Assembly: GCF_018449775.1 (NCBI RefSeq)
Contig: NZ_JAAVVB010000001.1
Span: forward strand, 682,001 to 746,000
Reading direction: 5' to 3'
Source of the DNA: Mucilaginibacter sp. dw_454
GTDB lineage: Bacteria; Bacteroidota; Bacteroidia; Sphingobacteriales; Sphingobacteriaceae
DNA: 64,000 bases
The notes beneath the pieces were generated by a model that was given only the letters and a program-made list of their open reading frames with translations, did no database searches and had not been told where the DNA came from. Below are positions 15,545-25,753 of this stretch, in pieces. The number at the start of each line of letters is the position of its first letter. The first letter of the stretch is position 1. Made by a program: the position numbers and the translations under genes.

Positions 15545-18196
15545 ATGATCAAACAATTACCCGAGAGCGGTTTTAAGGATATATTTTACAACAGCGAAGC
15601 TACAATGCTTATTATTGACGTTGATAAGCCGCATTATACCATTATCGACGTAAATAACGCTTATCTTAAAGCCACTAATAGTACACGCGAAAGTTTGGTC
15701 GGCACATCTGTATTCGGCGCGTTTCCGGCTAATCCCAGCGACGAGGACTCGAAAAACATAGAACGCACGATAGTTTCGTTCGACACAGCTATCAATACTA
15801 AAAAACCTCACACCCTTAATAATTACCGTTACGATATCCCGGTTTCAGGCACAGATCAATTTGAAGAACGCTGGTGGACAACCACCAATACCCCTGTGCT
15901 GGACAACGATGGGAACGTAAGCTATCTTATCCATTCGCCCATTAACGTTACCGAATTACATAAGGTTACAGAGCGCGAGCAAAAGAGCCAGGAGGCTCTT
16001 AAAGTACAGCAACAACAATTATTTGATACGTTTATGCAGGCACCTGTTGGCATTGCCATATTAAAGGGCAGCAATTTTGTTGTTGATCTGATCAATCCTT
16101 CGTTGTGTGAATTATACGGCCAAACACCCAACGAAATGATGGGTAAGCCGGTGTTTGATTGTATTCCGTTTGCAAAAGGCCAGGGTTTTGAAGAACTGCT
16201 TAGCAGTGTGTCGATAACGGGGGTGGCTGTTAAAGGCGATGGCGCCGCGGTATTACTGATGCGTAATGCCGTTTTAGAAACAGTATACGTAAACTTTGTT
16301 TATGAGCCCTTTCGCGAACAGGATGGCAATATCAGCGGTGTAATTGTAATAGCAACCGAGGTTACTGAAATGTTTAAAGGCAGGAAATTAATTGAGGAAG
16401 CCGAAGAACGCGCTCGTTTAGCTGTTGATGCGATGAGCCTGGGTACCTATGACCTTGATTTGACAACCGGCGAGATCATAACATCAGTAAGAGGCGCTAA
16501 TATCCTGGGTTTTGAAAAGCCGGCATCGCGCGAAGAATATCTTGCCGCGTTTCACCCCGATGATTTTATATTAAGAAATAAAGCGCAGGAGGTAGCGTTA
16601 AAAACCGGCCATCTGATATACGAAGTACGGGTGATCTGGCCCGATAAATCAGTTCATTGGATAAGGCTTGAAGGTAAAGTATCCTACGCTAATGATGGGC
16701 TTGCTACCCGCATCATAGGGACGTTATTAGATATTACCGAACAGCGTAAAGCCATGGAGGAACAGCGCAAATTAATCACGTTAGTTGATAACAGCGTTGA
16801 CCTCATGTCTATTTTAAATCTGGATGGTATTAACTCCTATATCAATAAGGCCGGCATGAATATGTTGGGCTTTGACGATGCTGCGCATGTCTCGAGGGTG
16901 CCGATATCAGAATTGCATGATCCGGCGCATTTTGCCCAGGTTGAGCGCGAAGTTTTGCCAAGGGTTATGAATAAGGGCAGATGGGAGGGAACCATGTTGG
17001 TACGTCATTTAAAATCTGGCGAGATATTTCCGGTATATAATAGTTGTATTCGTATAGATGATCCTGTTTCTGGCGTGCCCATAGCTATCGGCGCCGTAAT
17101 GCGGGATCTACGCCCGGAAATTGCTGCCAAACAAGCACTGGCAGATAGCGAGCAACTGTTACGAAACATTACCAGTGCTGCACCAACCACATTATGGATG
17201 TCTGACAAAGCCGGTTCCGTTACCTATGTTAATCAAACCTGGGTAGACTGGACAGGCCGCGAATATGCCAAACACCTTGGTAGTGGTTGGCTCAACTCCA
17301 TCTATCACGCCGACAGGCAAAAGGTTGCACAAAAATTAACCGGCGATATTGTAGCGCACGGACTATTTGAAGTAGAATTCAGGCTAAATCATGCCGATGG
17401 AACTACACATTGGTGCATACTGACCGGCCAGCCGCAATATGATGCGCGAAATAATTTCTCGGGTTATATTGGCTCATGTGTTGATATAACAGATCAGAAA
17501 CTATTACAGCAACAAAAGGATGATTTTATCGGCATAGCCAGTCATGAATTAAAAACGCCTGTAACAAGTATTAAAGCTTACACCCAGGTGTTAGAGAAAA
17601 TGCTGTTAAAAAAAGGCGATTTAAAAGAAGCTGCCATGATTGGTCGTATGGATGCTCAAATAGATCGTTTAACCAGTTTAATTGGCGATTTATTGGACGT
17701 AACTAAAATTAATGCCGGCAAACTGCAATTTAATGATACCGAATTTGATTTTGTACCAATGGTGCAAGATTTAGTTGAGGACTTGCAGCGAACCACCGAA
17801 AAACATACTTTAATTGAGCGCCATGCTAAAATAGGTATGGTTTATGGCGATAAAGAACGCATTGGGCAGGTAATATCTAACTTAATTACAAATGCCATAA
17901 AATACTCGCCGCAGGCAGATCAAATTGTTATTAGCACCACGCTTAAAGGGGATGAGGTGCAGCTTTGTGTACAGGATTTTGGTATTGGAATAACGCAAGA
18001 TAAGTTGAACAAGGTATTTGAACAGTTTTATCGTGTAAGCGGCGATATGCAGCATACTTTCCCGGGTTTAGGGCTTGGTCTTTATATATCCTCAGAAATC
18101 ATTAAGCGAGAGGGTGGTAAGATATGGGTAAATAGCCAGGTAGGTAAGGGTTCAACCTTTTGTTTTGCCATACCGTTGCATGGTAAAATGCCATAG
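15545..18196 (+). CDS. Multi-PAS sensor histidine kinase
   Basis: An 883-residue kinase without signal peptide or clear membrane helix, so probably cytoplasmic. It carries about five tandem PAS/PAC modules between residues 1 and 650; PAC-like ends recur as GYIGSCVDITDQK, IIGTLLDITEQRK and GVIVIATEVTEM. The H box is SHELKTPVTSIKAY, the N box ISNLITNAIKYSP, and the G boxes are DFGIGI and GLGLGLYIS. There is no receiver domain, so a separate response regulator is needed and none is adjacent. The signals sensed are unknown; I see no haem or flavin site that can be assigned. Confidence 0.94.
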   Translation: MIKQLPESGFKDIFYNSEATMLIIDVDKPHYTIIDVNNAYLKATNSTRESLVGTSVFGAFPANPSDEDSKNIERTIVSFDTAINTKKPHTLNNYRYDIPVSGTDQFEERWWTTTNTPVLDNDGNVSYLIHSPINVTELHKVTEREQKSQEALKVQQQQLFDTFMQAPVGIAILKGSNFVVDLINPSLCELYGQTPNEMMGKPVFDCIPFAKGQGFEELLSSVSITGVAVKGDGAAVLLMRNAVLETVYVNFVYEPFREQDGNISGVIVIATEVTEMFKGRKLIEEAEERARLAVDAMSLGTYDLDLTTGEIITSVRGANILGFEKPASREEYLAAFHPDDFILRNKAQEVALKTGHLIYEVRVIWPDKSVHWIRLEGKVSYANDGLATRIIGTLLDITEQRKAMEEQRKLITLVDNSVDLMSILNLDGINSYINKAGMNMLGFDDAAHVSRVPISELHDPAHFAQVEREVLPRVMNKGRWEGTMLVRHLKSGEIFPVYNSCIRIDDPVSGVPIAIGAVMRDLRPEIAAKQALADSEQLLRNITSAAPTTLWMSDKAGSVTYVNQTWVDWTGREYAKHLGSGWLNSIYHADRQKVAQKLTGDIVAHGLFEVEFRLNHADGTTHWCILTGQPQYDARNNFSGYIGSCVDITDQKLLQQQKDDFIGIASHELKTPVTSIKAYTQVLEKMLLKKGDLKEAAMIGRMDAQIDRLTSLIGDLLDVTKINAGKLQFNDTEFDFVPMVQDLVEDLQRTTEKHTLIERHAKIGMVYGDKERIGQVISNLITNAIKYSPQADQIVISTTLKGDEVQLCVQDFGIGITQDKLNKVFEQFYRVSGDMQHTFPGLGLGLYISSEIIKREGGKIWVNSQVGKGSTFCFAIPLHGKMP

Positions 18197-18226
18197 GCTA
18201 TTTGTCTATCACCCCATTATTTTTAT

Positions 18227-18250
18227 AAACCGCCCTAAAGCGGTTTTTTT
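18227..18250 (+). terminator. Rho-independent terminator after the PAS kinase
   Basis: A hairpin with arms AAACCGC (18227-18233) and GCGGTTT (18240-18246) followed by a run of T. Confidence 0.75.
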
Positions 18251-18340
18251 ATTTTATAGCGATATTAAAATATTATAATATCTGCGTTAATAATTATAAT
18301 TTTAACACTGCCAATTATATAAGCATACCCCCAGGTAGAA

Positions 18341-21115
18341 ATGCTATCTTATTTACGTAGAATTATTTCAGTAAAAAATATTTTTATTGTAACCATAGTT
18401 TATATGGCTTTGATATGCTTTTATCAAAAAAGCTACGGACAAAGTTTGGGCGATCCTATTGTGCATATAACTTTTGGGTCGGGAGTAAACCCCGCAGGCC
18501 CTGCACTTGCTGCCGACTCTGGTTCCACTACCTATCGATTCAGCAACGGCATCTCGCCAGAAGACGGCCTGTATGGCATATTTAATACAACGGCGGGTTT
18601 AAACCCCAACTGGCGGCTGACAACCGATCATACCGGCGACCCCAATGGCTATATGATGATTGTAAATGCCGATTATGACCCCGGATTATTTTATACGCGT
18701 AAAGTTGATGGTTTGTGCGGTAGTACCACTTATCAATTTGCTGCCTGGATAAAAAACATATTAGGCGGTACCGGCGGTATATTACCTAACGTAACATTTT
18801 CTATTGAGACAATGGACGGTACCCTCTTAGATAGCGCTTCAACCGGTAACATTGCAAACGATGGCCTATGGAAGCAGTACCTGTTTACCTTTACAACGCC
18901 AATGGCAAGCCAATCTATTGTTTTAAAAATGACCAACAATGCCCCGGGTGGCGGCGGGAATGATATGGCTATTGATGACATTACTTTTAGCCCATATGGT
19001 ACGCCGATAGCCGTCGAGTCAAATCAACTTGCTAATAAAAGCTTTTGCGTTGGGTCACCGCAAATGGTCACCATTAACACCACTACGCCGTTGGATCATA
19101 ATTTTGCGCAGAAACTGCAGCGTTTTGATAATGGCAAATGGATAGACCATTCTGCCGCCAGTACCACCACTTCTTTTAGTTTTTTAACGCCTGATACAGC
19201 CGGTGCATATTCATACCGGGTAGTAAAGAGCGATGCCGGTAATATCAATAGCTCGCAATGTGTTGTAGCCTCGAACAAGCTTGATATTACAGTTTACTCC
19301 TTGCCAATAGCTTCGTTTACAGTGGCAGATACCATTTGCCAGGGTGATACTTCGATTTTCAAGGACCGGTCTACGGCAGGAGGGGCTACTGGTATATCCT
19401 GGCAGTGGGATTTTGGCGATGGTCAAACGTCCGTAATACAAAATCCTCATTACCTGTTTACTACGGCGGGAGATCATATTGTTAAATTAACAGTAACCAA
19501 CAGCAACGGCTGTTCCATTGATACTGTAAAAACCATACATGTTGTTCCGCAGGTTATTGCAGCATTTAATTATTCAAACCCCGATTGCGTCGATCAAACT
19601 ATAACCTTTACAGACAATTCAACCAGTGCCGAGGCAAACATAATTAGTCGCCAATGGGACTTTGGGGATAGTACGTATAAAACTTTTACAAACAACTCAC
19701 CTTTTCAGCATACCTACGATAAAACCGGTACTTTCCAGGTAAAGTTAACACTCAATACCGATAAAGGCTGTTCTGCTATCTTAACAAAAACTGTCGAAGT
19801 ACATGCCGTACCCAAAGTTAATTTTATATTGCCCGAGGTGTGCCTGGCCGACTCGTATGCGCAGTTTACAGATAGCACCTTTGTAGCCGATAACATGCCA
19901 ATGACTTATCTATGGGATTTTGGCGATAGTAACGCCAGCGTAGCTAATAATACATCAACAGCTCAAAACCCTAAACATATATATACAGAAGCAAAACAAT
20001 ATCAGGTTAAGCTAACAGTTACTTCGAGCGCGGGTTGTCAGCAAACGGTGATAAAACCGTTTACCGTTAATGGCTCAATACCCAAAGCAGTGTTTAATGT
20101 GTTAAACGCCACGTCGCTGTGTAGTAATCGCGCAGTTTATTTCGTTAACCAGTCAACGGTGGACTTTGGCAGTACAACCCGGGTAGTATGGGATTATGGC
20201 GATGGTTCAAAGAAGGATACCGATGAAAACCCTTATAAGGGTAAGTTGTACTATCATAAATATGCTGAGACACATTTACCTAATGCTGCAGAAAACCATA
20301 CGGTAACCATGCTGGCTTACTCTGGTCAGAGTTGCGTATCTCCAACAGATACAATGATAACAATACTGGCAGTACCTACGCTAACGTTCAACGCCCCGGA
20401 CTCTGTTTGTATAAATTTTGGTACGGTGCAGTTTGCTGCGCAGGAAGGTACCTCTATCAGCGGAACAGGTACGTATTACGGAACCGGGGTTAGCCCATCA
20501 GGTTTGTTTGATCCGGTAAAAGCAGGGATTGGTATTTTCGATATAAAATACATATATGAGGCAGGTACCGGTTGTGCAGATACGATAGTTCATAGAATTA
20601 AAGTAAACCCAATAGGGACAGTAGACGCCGGCCCCGATGTAACCATATTGGCGGGAGGAGCAACTACCCTGCATGCCACTGCAACCGGCGATAATATTAC
20701 TTATCTGTGGTCGCCGGCTATTGGATTGAGTAGTACCACTATTCCAAACCCGGTAGTTAATGCAGAAAATGACATGACTTATACCTTAACCGTCACCAAC
20801 AAATATGGCTGTTCTGTAACAGACCAGGTGAATGTTAAGGTGTTGCAAGCGCCCGTTGTCCCCAATACTTTTACGCCTAACGGCGATGGGATTAATGATA
20901 CCTGGGCCATTAAATACCTGGAGACGTACGTTGGCGCCACAGTTGATGTGTTTAATCGTAATGGGCAAAAGGTATACACATCTGTTAATTACCCGGTAAC
21001 AGGCTGGGACGGTAGTTTTAGGGGGCAGGGTTTACCGGTAGGGGTTTACTATTATATTATTGACCCTAAGCACGGCCGCAGGCCTATATCGGGCTACGTT
21101 ACCATTGTTAGATAA
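18341..21115 (+). CDS. PKD-repeat secreted protein with gliding/type IX C-terminal domain (copy 1)
   Basis: A 924-residue secreted protein. A signal peptide (about 1-34) leads to a domain of about 200 residues resembling a carbohydrate-binding jelly roll, seen in GSTTYQFAAWIKN and NNAPGGGGNDMAIDDITFSP. Four PKD domains follow, marked by WDFGDG or WDYGDG motifs, and then two Ig-like segments. The last 90 residues, from VVPNTFTPNGDGINDTW to SGYVTIVR, match the type B gliding-motility-associated C-terminal domain (CHU_C type) used for type IX secretion. It is a tandem paralogue of the next gene. Adhesion or polysaccharide binding at the cell surface is inferred. Confidence 0.92.
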   Translation: MLSYLRRIISVKNIFIVTIVYMALICFYQKSYGQSLGDPIVHITFGSGVNPAGPALAADSGSTTYRFSNGISPEDGLYGIFNTTAGLNPNWRLTTDHTGDPNGYMMIVNADYDPGLFYTRKVDGLCGSTTYQFAAWIKNILGGTGGILPNVTFSIETMDGTLLDSASTGNIANDGLWKQYLFTFTTPMASQSIVLKMTNNAPGGGGNDMAIDDITFSPYGTPIAVESNQLANKSFCVGSPQMVTINTTTPLDHNFAQKLQRFDNGKWIDHSAASTTTSFSFLTPDTAGAYSYRVVKSDAGNINSSQCVVASNKLDITVYSLPIASFTVADTICQGDTSIFKDRSTAGGATGISWQWDFGDGQTSVIQNPHYLFTTAGDHIVKLTVTNSNGCSIDTVKTIHVVPQVIAAFNYSNPDCVDQTITFTDNSTSAEANIISRQWDFGDSTYKTFTNNSPFQHTYDKTGTFQVKLTLNTDKGCSAILTKTVEVHAVPKVNFILPEVCLADSYAQFTDSTFVADNMPMTYLWDFGDSNASVANNTSTAQNPKHIYTEAKQYQVKLTVTSSAGCQQTVIKPFTVNGSIPKAVFNVLNATSLCSNRAVYFVNQSTVDFGSTTRVVWDYGDGSKKDTDENPYKGKLYYHKYAETHLPNAAENHTVTMLAYSGQSCVSPTDTMITILAVPTLTFNAPDSVCINFGTVQFAAQEGTSISGTGTYYGTGVSPSGLFDPVKAGIGIFDIKYIYEAGTGCADTIVHRIKVNPIGTVDAGPDVTILAGGATTLHATATGDNITYLWSPAIGLSSTTIPNPVVNAENDMTYTLTVTNKYGCSVTDQVNVKVLQAPVVPNTFTPNGDGINDTWAIKYLETYVGATVDVFNRNGQKVYTSVNYPVTGWDGSFRGQGLPVGVYYYIIDPKHGRRPISGYVTIVR

Positions 21116-21242
21116 AGACATTGCGGTACCAGCTACTAAAAGCGTTTAAATCCTGACGAAAAAGGCAGGAACTCGGCACTCCGCTTTAATTACAGACATT
21201 TTATACCAATATTTATCCTTACCAATTGTAAGGATCAGAGAG

Positions 21243-24026
21243 GTGGATAAAACACTACCTATATCACATAAAAAATTACTGAAATTGAGCCACCTGCTGA
21301 TCATTTTTTTGATCATAACTTTGGTGGTTAGTTTTCAATATGCCGGGGCGCAAAGTCTTGGTGACCCCATTGTGCACATAACTTTCGGATCTGGAGCAAG
21401 CACTTACGGCCCTGCACTGGCAGCAGACTCGGGTAGCACTACCTATACTTATAGCGGGCCTGCATCGCCTAATGATGGAGAGTATGGCATATTTAATACC
21501 ACCGCGGGCCTTAATAAAGGTTGGGTAACTACCAAAGATCATACGGGCAACCCAAATGGCTACATGATGCTGGTAAATGCCAGCTTTGCTGCGGGCTTGT
21601 TTTATACGCGCCAGGTTGATGGCTTATGCGGCAGCACCACTTATCAATTTGCCGCCTGGATAAAAAATCTGCTCAATACAAATGGTATATTACCTAACGT
21701 AAGCTTTTCTATCGAAACGGTAGACGGAACAGTACTTGGAGGCGGTAATACGCATGACATACCTGCTGATAGTACCTGGAAACAATACCCGTTTGTTTTT
21801 TCTACACCGGCTAATGTACAATCTGTTATTTTAAAGATGACAAATAACGCACCCGGCGGCACCGGCAATGATATTGTTATTGACGATATTACTTTTAGTC
21901 CCTATGGAACTCCAATCAATATAGCATTCGATCAAAGTAGTACTATTGGTTATTGTGCGGGATCGCCGCAGATGGTCACGATAAAAACAAGTACGCCACT
22001 GGATCAAAAGTTCGCTCAAAAACTTCAGTTGTTTAAAAATGGTGTGTGGGTTGATCAAACTGCTCCCACAACGGCATCTTCATTTAGTGTTTTAGGGCCT
22101 GCCGAGGGCGGAGATTATTCTTACCGGGTTGTTAAAAGTGATGCCGTTAATATCAATTCTTCACAATGTGTTATAGCCTCGAACAAATTAAATATCTCAG
22201 TACAGGCACCAAAGGCTTCCTTCGCAGTTCAAAAAAATACTTGCCAGAGCGATACTGTACTTTTTATGGATGAGTCAACATCAATAGGCTCGGCCACTTT
22301 TTCGTGGCATTGGGATTTTGGGGATGGCGATACATCAAATGTGCAAAATCCGAAACATCGTTTTAAAATAAGCGGAGATGTCCCCGTCAAACTCACCATA
22401 ACAACGCAGTATGGCTGCGTTAATGAAACTGTCAAAACCATCCATGTTATAACGCCGGTAAATATTGATTTTACTGCATCAACACCTTATTGTGTCGGTC
22501 AGGAAATAACTTTTACCGACAATTCTGTCAGTCCTGATGGAAATATTAATAGTTGGAACTGGGATTTTGGTGATGGTCAAAAAGATACAAAATATTATAG
22601 CACGCCATTTCAGCACAAGTACGATACTGCCGGCGTTTATAAAGTAATATTAAATATTATTACAGCAAAGGGATGTACCGCCACGCTTACTAAAACAATT
22701 GAAGTACACCCGGTACCGAAAGTGAATTTTATATTACCCGAGATCTGTCTGAAAGACGTTTACGCACAGTTTAAAGACAGTAGTTTTGTTGCAGATAATG
22801 AACCGATGACCTATCTGTGGGATTTTGGCGATGACCACGCTGATGCAGCCAATCCAAATACATCTACACTGCAAAACCCTGCCCATATTTATAGCGAAGC
22901 GAAGCAATATCAGGTTACACTTACTGTGACGCCTACGGGCGGTTGCCAACAAACGCTGGTTAAACCGTTTACCGTAAATGGTTCTGAACCTAGGGCTGTT
23001 TTTAATGTATTAAACCCGTCATCGCTTTGTAGTAATAGAGATGTCTATTTCAGTAATGAGTCTGCGGTTGATTTTGGCAGTATAACCAAAGTGATCTGGG
23101 ATTTTGGTGATAACTCAACGCCGGATACAGATGAAAATCCTTATAAAGGCAAATTGTATCACCATAAATATCCTGAAATTAATTTACCTACCGCTATACA
23201 CCCCTATACTGTTAGAATGATTGCTTATTCGGGCCAAAGTTGCTTTTTGGTAAGTGATCCAACCACGATAACAATATTAGCAGTTCCTGCTTTAACTTTC
23301 AACGCAGCAGACTCCGTTTGTATAAATTTTGGTACGGTACAATTTGCCGCCCAAGAGAACACCGGTATTACCGGCGCGGGTACTTATTATGGTGCCGGGG
23401 TATCGCCAACTGGTTTGTTTGACCCGGCAAAGGCAGGCGTGGGCACATTTGATATCAAATATATTTACACAGCCCAAACAGGCTGCGCGGATACCATCGT
23501 TCATAAAATTAAAGTAAACCCTATAGGTACGGTTGATGCCGGGCCTGATGTAACTATCCTGTCGGGCGGTACCACTACCTTACATGCCATTGCAACGGGC
23601 GATAAGATAACTTATTTATGGTCACCTGCTACGGGTTTAAATAATGCTACCATACCTAACCCGGTGGCAAGTATAGATAAAGACATTACCTACACATTAA
23701 CCGTTACCAACAGCTACGGTTGCGCAGTAACAGACCAGGTTAATGTAAGGGTTTTGCAAGAACCTGTTGTGCCAAACACGTTTACGCCTAATGGCGACGG
23801 TATCAATGATAATTGGGTTATTAAATACCTGGATAGTTACGCAGGTGCAATAGTCGACGTTTTTAACCGTAATGGGCAAAAGGTCTATACTTCTAATAAT
23901 TACCCGGTAGCCGGTTGGGATGGACATTTCAATGGCCAGGACCTGCCGGTGGGGGTGTATTATTATATCATCGACCCAAAACATGGCCGCAAACCCATTT
24001 CTGGCTATGTTACCATTATTAGGTAA
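21243..24026 (+). CDS. PKD-repeat secreted protein with gliding/type IX C-terminal domain (copy 2, GTG start)
   Basis: A 927-residue paralogue of the preceding gene with the same architecture: signal peptide, N-terminal jelly-roll-like domain (NNAPGGTGNDIVIDDITFSP), four PKD domains, Ig-like segments and the type B C-terminal sorting domain (VVPNTFTPNGDGINDNW to GYVTIIR). The start is a GTG at 21243, preceded by a purine-rich AGAGAG; no in-frame ATG precedes the signal peptide. Many stretches are nearly identical to copy 1, including at DNA level near both ends, so the pair arose by tandem duplication. Both copies are intact. Confidence 0.91.
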   Translation: MDKTLPISHKKLLKLSHLLIIFLIITLVVSFQYAGAQSLGDPIVHITFGSGASTYGPALAADSGSTTYTYSGPASPNDGEYGIFNTTAGLNKGWVTTKDHTGNPNGYMMLVNASFAAGLFYTRQVDGLCGSTTYQFAAWIKNLLNTNGILPNVSFSIETVDGTVLGGGNTHDIPADSTWKQYPFVFSTPANVQSVILKMTNNAPGGTGNDIVIDDITFSPYGTPINIAFDQSSTIGYCAGSPQMVTIKTSTPLDQKFAQKLQLFKNGVWVDQTAPTTASSFSVLGPAEGGDYSYRVVKSDAVNINSSQCVIASNKLNISVQAPKASFAVQKNTCQSDTVLFMDESTSIGSATFSWHWDFGDGDTSNVQNPKHRFKISGDVPVKLTITTQYGCVNETVKTIHVITPVNIDFTASTPYCVGQEITFTDNSVSPDGNINSWNWDFGDGQKDTKYYSTPFQHKYDTAGVYKVILNIITAKGCTATLTKTIEVHPVPKVNFILPEICLKDVYAQFKDSSFVADNEPMTYLWDFGDDHADAANPNTSTLQNPAHIYSEAKQYQVTLTVTPTGGCQQTLVKPFTVNGSEPRAVFNVLNPSSLCSNRDVYFSNESAVDFGSITKVIWDFGDNSTPDTDENPYKGKLYHHKYPEINLPTAIHPYTVRMIAYSGQSCFLVSDPTTITILAVPALTFNAADSVCINFGTVQFAAQENTGITGAGTYYGAGVSPTGLFDPAKAGVGTFDIKYIYTAQTGCADTIVHKIKVNPIGTVDAGPDVTILSGGTTTLHAIATGDKITYLWSPATGLNNATIPNPVASIDKDITYTLTVTNSYGCAVTDQVNVRVLQEPVVPNTFTPNGDGINDNWVIKYLDSYAGAIVDVFNRNGQKVYTSNNYPVAGWDGHFNGQDLPVGVYYYIIDPKHGRKPISGYVTIIR

Positions 24027-24114
24027 AATATACCACAAGACGTAGCCAATTAGTTAAAACCGGTTAATTAATTGTGAAATGAAACTTTATTTGATTAATG
24101 TAGCGCTGGCTTAA

Positions 24115-24354
24115 TTATGCCAGCGAGGGCGTTCCCTGCGGAGATATTATAGTATCAATAAACTCGCCGATAATTTTCAAGGTGCGGCTGTCAAGAAAGT
24201 CTTCATTGCGCTGCATCCACTCGGTACCTAGTTTGTAAAGCATAGCTGCTTTACCGTTAATGTTTACAATCCACACTTTCCAGTTTTTGAAATATCCGTC
24301 TTTGATATCAACTAGTTGTGGGGTTCCATCGGCTAACTTCACTGTATAATTCAT
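24115..24354 (-). CDS. Hypothetical 79-residue protein
   Basis: A small acidic, mixed alpha/beta protein starting MNYTVKLADGTPQLVDI and ending in SPQGTPSLA. It lacks a signal peptide, membrane segment or cysteine motif. It converges with the type IX cargo paralogue and no neighbouring gene suggests a role. I do not recognise the family. The regular codon use and ATG start make it plausible, but no promoter box was found. Confidence 0.55.
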   Translation of the reverse strand: MNYTVKLADGTPQLVDIKDGYFKNWKVWIVNINGKAAMLYKLGTEWMQRNEDFLDSRTLKIIGEFIDTIISPQGTPSLA

Positions 24355-24530
24355 TGATGTAATGATTAGATGATTGAATAGTCCGTTTGTAATCTATAGG
24401 CAAGTATGTTGTAAGTGATAATTAAGATACGCAGAAGCCGGTATTATATTGCGTAAAGGGTCGGCAAATAATCTTAAACTAATGTAACAAATTAATAATG
24501 AAATACAAAAAAATAAAATCAGCTCTCTAA

Positions 24531-24596
24531 ATCTCCTCCGGAAGGGGAGGTTTTTGAAGTTTTGTTTTTAAAAGCCCTCCCGGTAGGGAGGGCTTG
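24531..24596. repeat. Pair of GC-rich hairpins, REP-like, acting as terminator
   Basis: Two hairpins follow each other: CCTCC/GGAGG at 24535-24550, and a perfect 10-bp stem with arms 24572-24581 and 24586-24595. The text pattern (TCTAAATCTCC ... GGGGAGG) matches the palindromic elements flanking ubiX at 37520 and 37621. It lies just behind the stop of the minus-strand DUF1080 gene and would terminate it. The remainder of the gap 24355-24530 is AT-rich and shows nothing. Confidence 0.65.
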
Positions 24597-24604
24597 GGAG
24601 GGGC

Positions 24605-25393
24605 TTATTCTCTTATCCAGATGTTTCTGTAGCTTATCGGTTCGCTTTTATCGCCGTGGGCCTGTAATCTTAACGGCATTGCATCATGCGCTTTATAAGC
24701 ATGTGCAACATTGGTCATAGAGGTGCCGCCTCTAATTTCGGTATTGTTTTGTACCAGTACGCCGTTAAATAAAATGGTAACGTGTGCAGGTGTTTTCACG
24801 GTGCCGTCGGCGTTAAACTCCGGTGCCTGATAAGCAATATCGTAAATGTTCCATTCGCCGGCTTTATGTGCAGGGTTAACCAGCGGAATAGACTCGCGGT
24901 AAACAGCGCCGGCCATACCGTTGGTATAGGTTTTATTGTCGTTGTTGTAAGTATCTAAAACCTGGATCTCGTATTTACCTGACAAGAATATGCCGCTGTT
25001 GCCACGTTCCTGACCCTTACCGGTAATATCCGCAGGTATTTTCCATTCAATGTGTAATTGAAAGCTGGTGAACTTTTGTTTAGTCTCTATATCGCCTACT
25101 GATTTATCAACAGTTAATAAACCGTCTGCCACTTTCCATTTAGCGACAGATTGATCTTTGGCATTTTCCCACTGGTCCAGATTTTTACCGTCGAACAAAA
25201 TTATTGCGTCTGATGGTGCCTCACCGAATGTTTTGGCTGGGGTAACAACATTTGGTACCGGCGAAAACATCTCTGCATCGGTTGGGTTAGCTGCAGGTAA
25301 GTTAGCTTTTTTAATATCGGCTGATGTAGTTTGCCCGTAAGCGATAGTCGACACACCTAACAGTGCTGTCGCCAAAAACAGGTTGTATCTCAT
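24605..25393 (-). CDS. 3-keto-disaccharide hydrolase domain (DUF1080) protein
   Basis: A 262-residue secreted protein: signal peptide MRYNLFLATALLGVSTIAYG, a short linker (PVPNVVTPAKT), then a concanavalin-like DUF1080 domain with the markers ILFDGKNLDQW, RGNSGIFLSGKYEIQVLD and KLQAHGD-like LRLQAHGDKSEPISYRNIW at the C-terminus. DUF1080 enzymes cleave glycosides whose sugar has first been oxidised at C3. It is closely related to the protein at 47144-47920 and more distantly to that at 39714-40565. A TAGATTTG promoter box lies at 25425-25432. Confidence 0.9.
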   Translation of the reverse strand: MRYNLFLATALLGVSTIAYGQTTSADIKKANLPAANPTDAEMFSPVPNVVTPAKTFGEAPSDAIILFDGKNLDQWENAKDQSVAKWKVADGLLTVDKSVGDIETKQKFTSFQLHIEWKIPADITGKGQERGNSGIFLSGKYEIQVLDTYNNDNKTYTNGMAGAVYRESIPLVNPAHKAGEWNIYDIAYQAPEFNADGTVKTPAHVTILFNGVLVQNNTEIRGGTSMTNVAHAYKAHDAMPLRLQAHGDKSEPISYRNIWIRE

Positions 25394-25424
25394 AATTGGT
25401 TAATTGTTGGAATGATAATTTATT

Positions 25425-25432
25425 CAAATCTA
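25425..25432 (-). promoter_or_regulatory. -7 promoter box of the first DUF1080 gene
   Basis: The minus strand reads TAGATTTG, an exact TAnnTTTG match, 31 bases upstream of the ATG at 25393. Confidence 0.45.
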
Positions 25433-25583
25433 TAAGATTTTGAATTTCGATGCATAGCTTTTTTGCAGTGTATTGAAAGTGTTACTGTTACTCTTATTTC
25501 GAATAAAATTTCATTTAACCATAACCCAGCAATAACTTTTTACGTAGAAAGTAATAGTAATACTAATTAATACTATTGATAAT

Positions 25584-25694
25584 ATGGAGTTTTTAGACAA
25601 AGATCCTTACGGAAAAATACCTGAAGGTGTAGTGATTTTGAATTGGGTGGTTGCTATTTTGTTGACTATTGATGTGCTTTGGTGCATTTGCTAA
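25584..25694 (+). CDS. Possible 36-residue membrane peptide
   Basis: An ATG ORF encoding a short hydrophilic head (MEFLDKDPYGKIPEG) and one hydrophobic helix (VVILNWVVAILLTIDVLWCI) ending C-TAA. It lies between the divergent DUF1080 gene and the convergent MATE gene. The head-plus-helix layout is like that of real small membrane proteins, but there is no other support. Confidence 0.35.
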   Translation: MEFLDKDPYGKIPEGVVILNWVVAILLTIDVLWCIC

Positions 25695-25753
25695 ATTCTC
25701 TGACCAGAACTTTATGAAAATGTTTGATATTGAACGTTTTCGATTCAAGAAAA

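Noticed and set aside
18341..24026. Phage tail-fibre or Ig-repeat phage proteins
   Set aside because: Signal peptides, PKD domains and gliding C-terminal domains identify type IX secreted proteins. No other phage gene is nearby.
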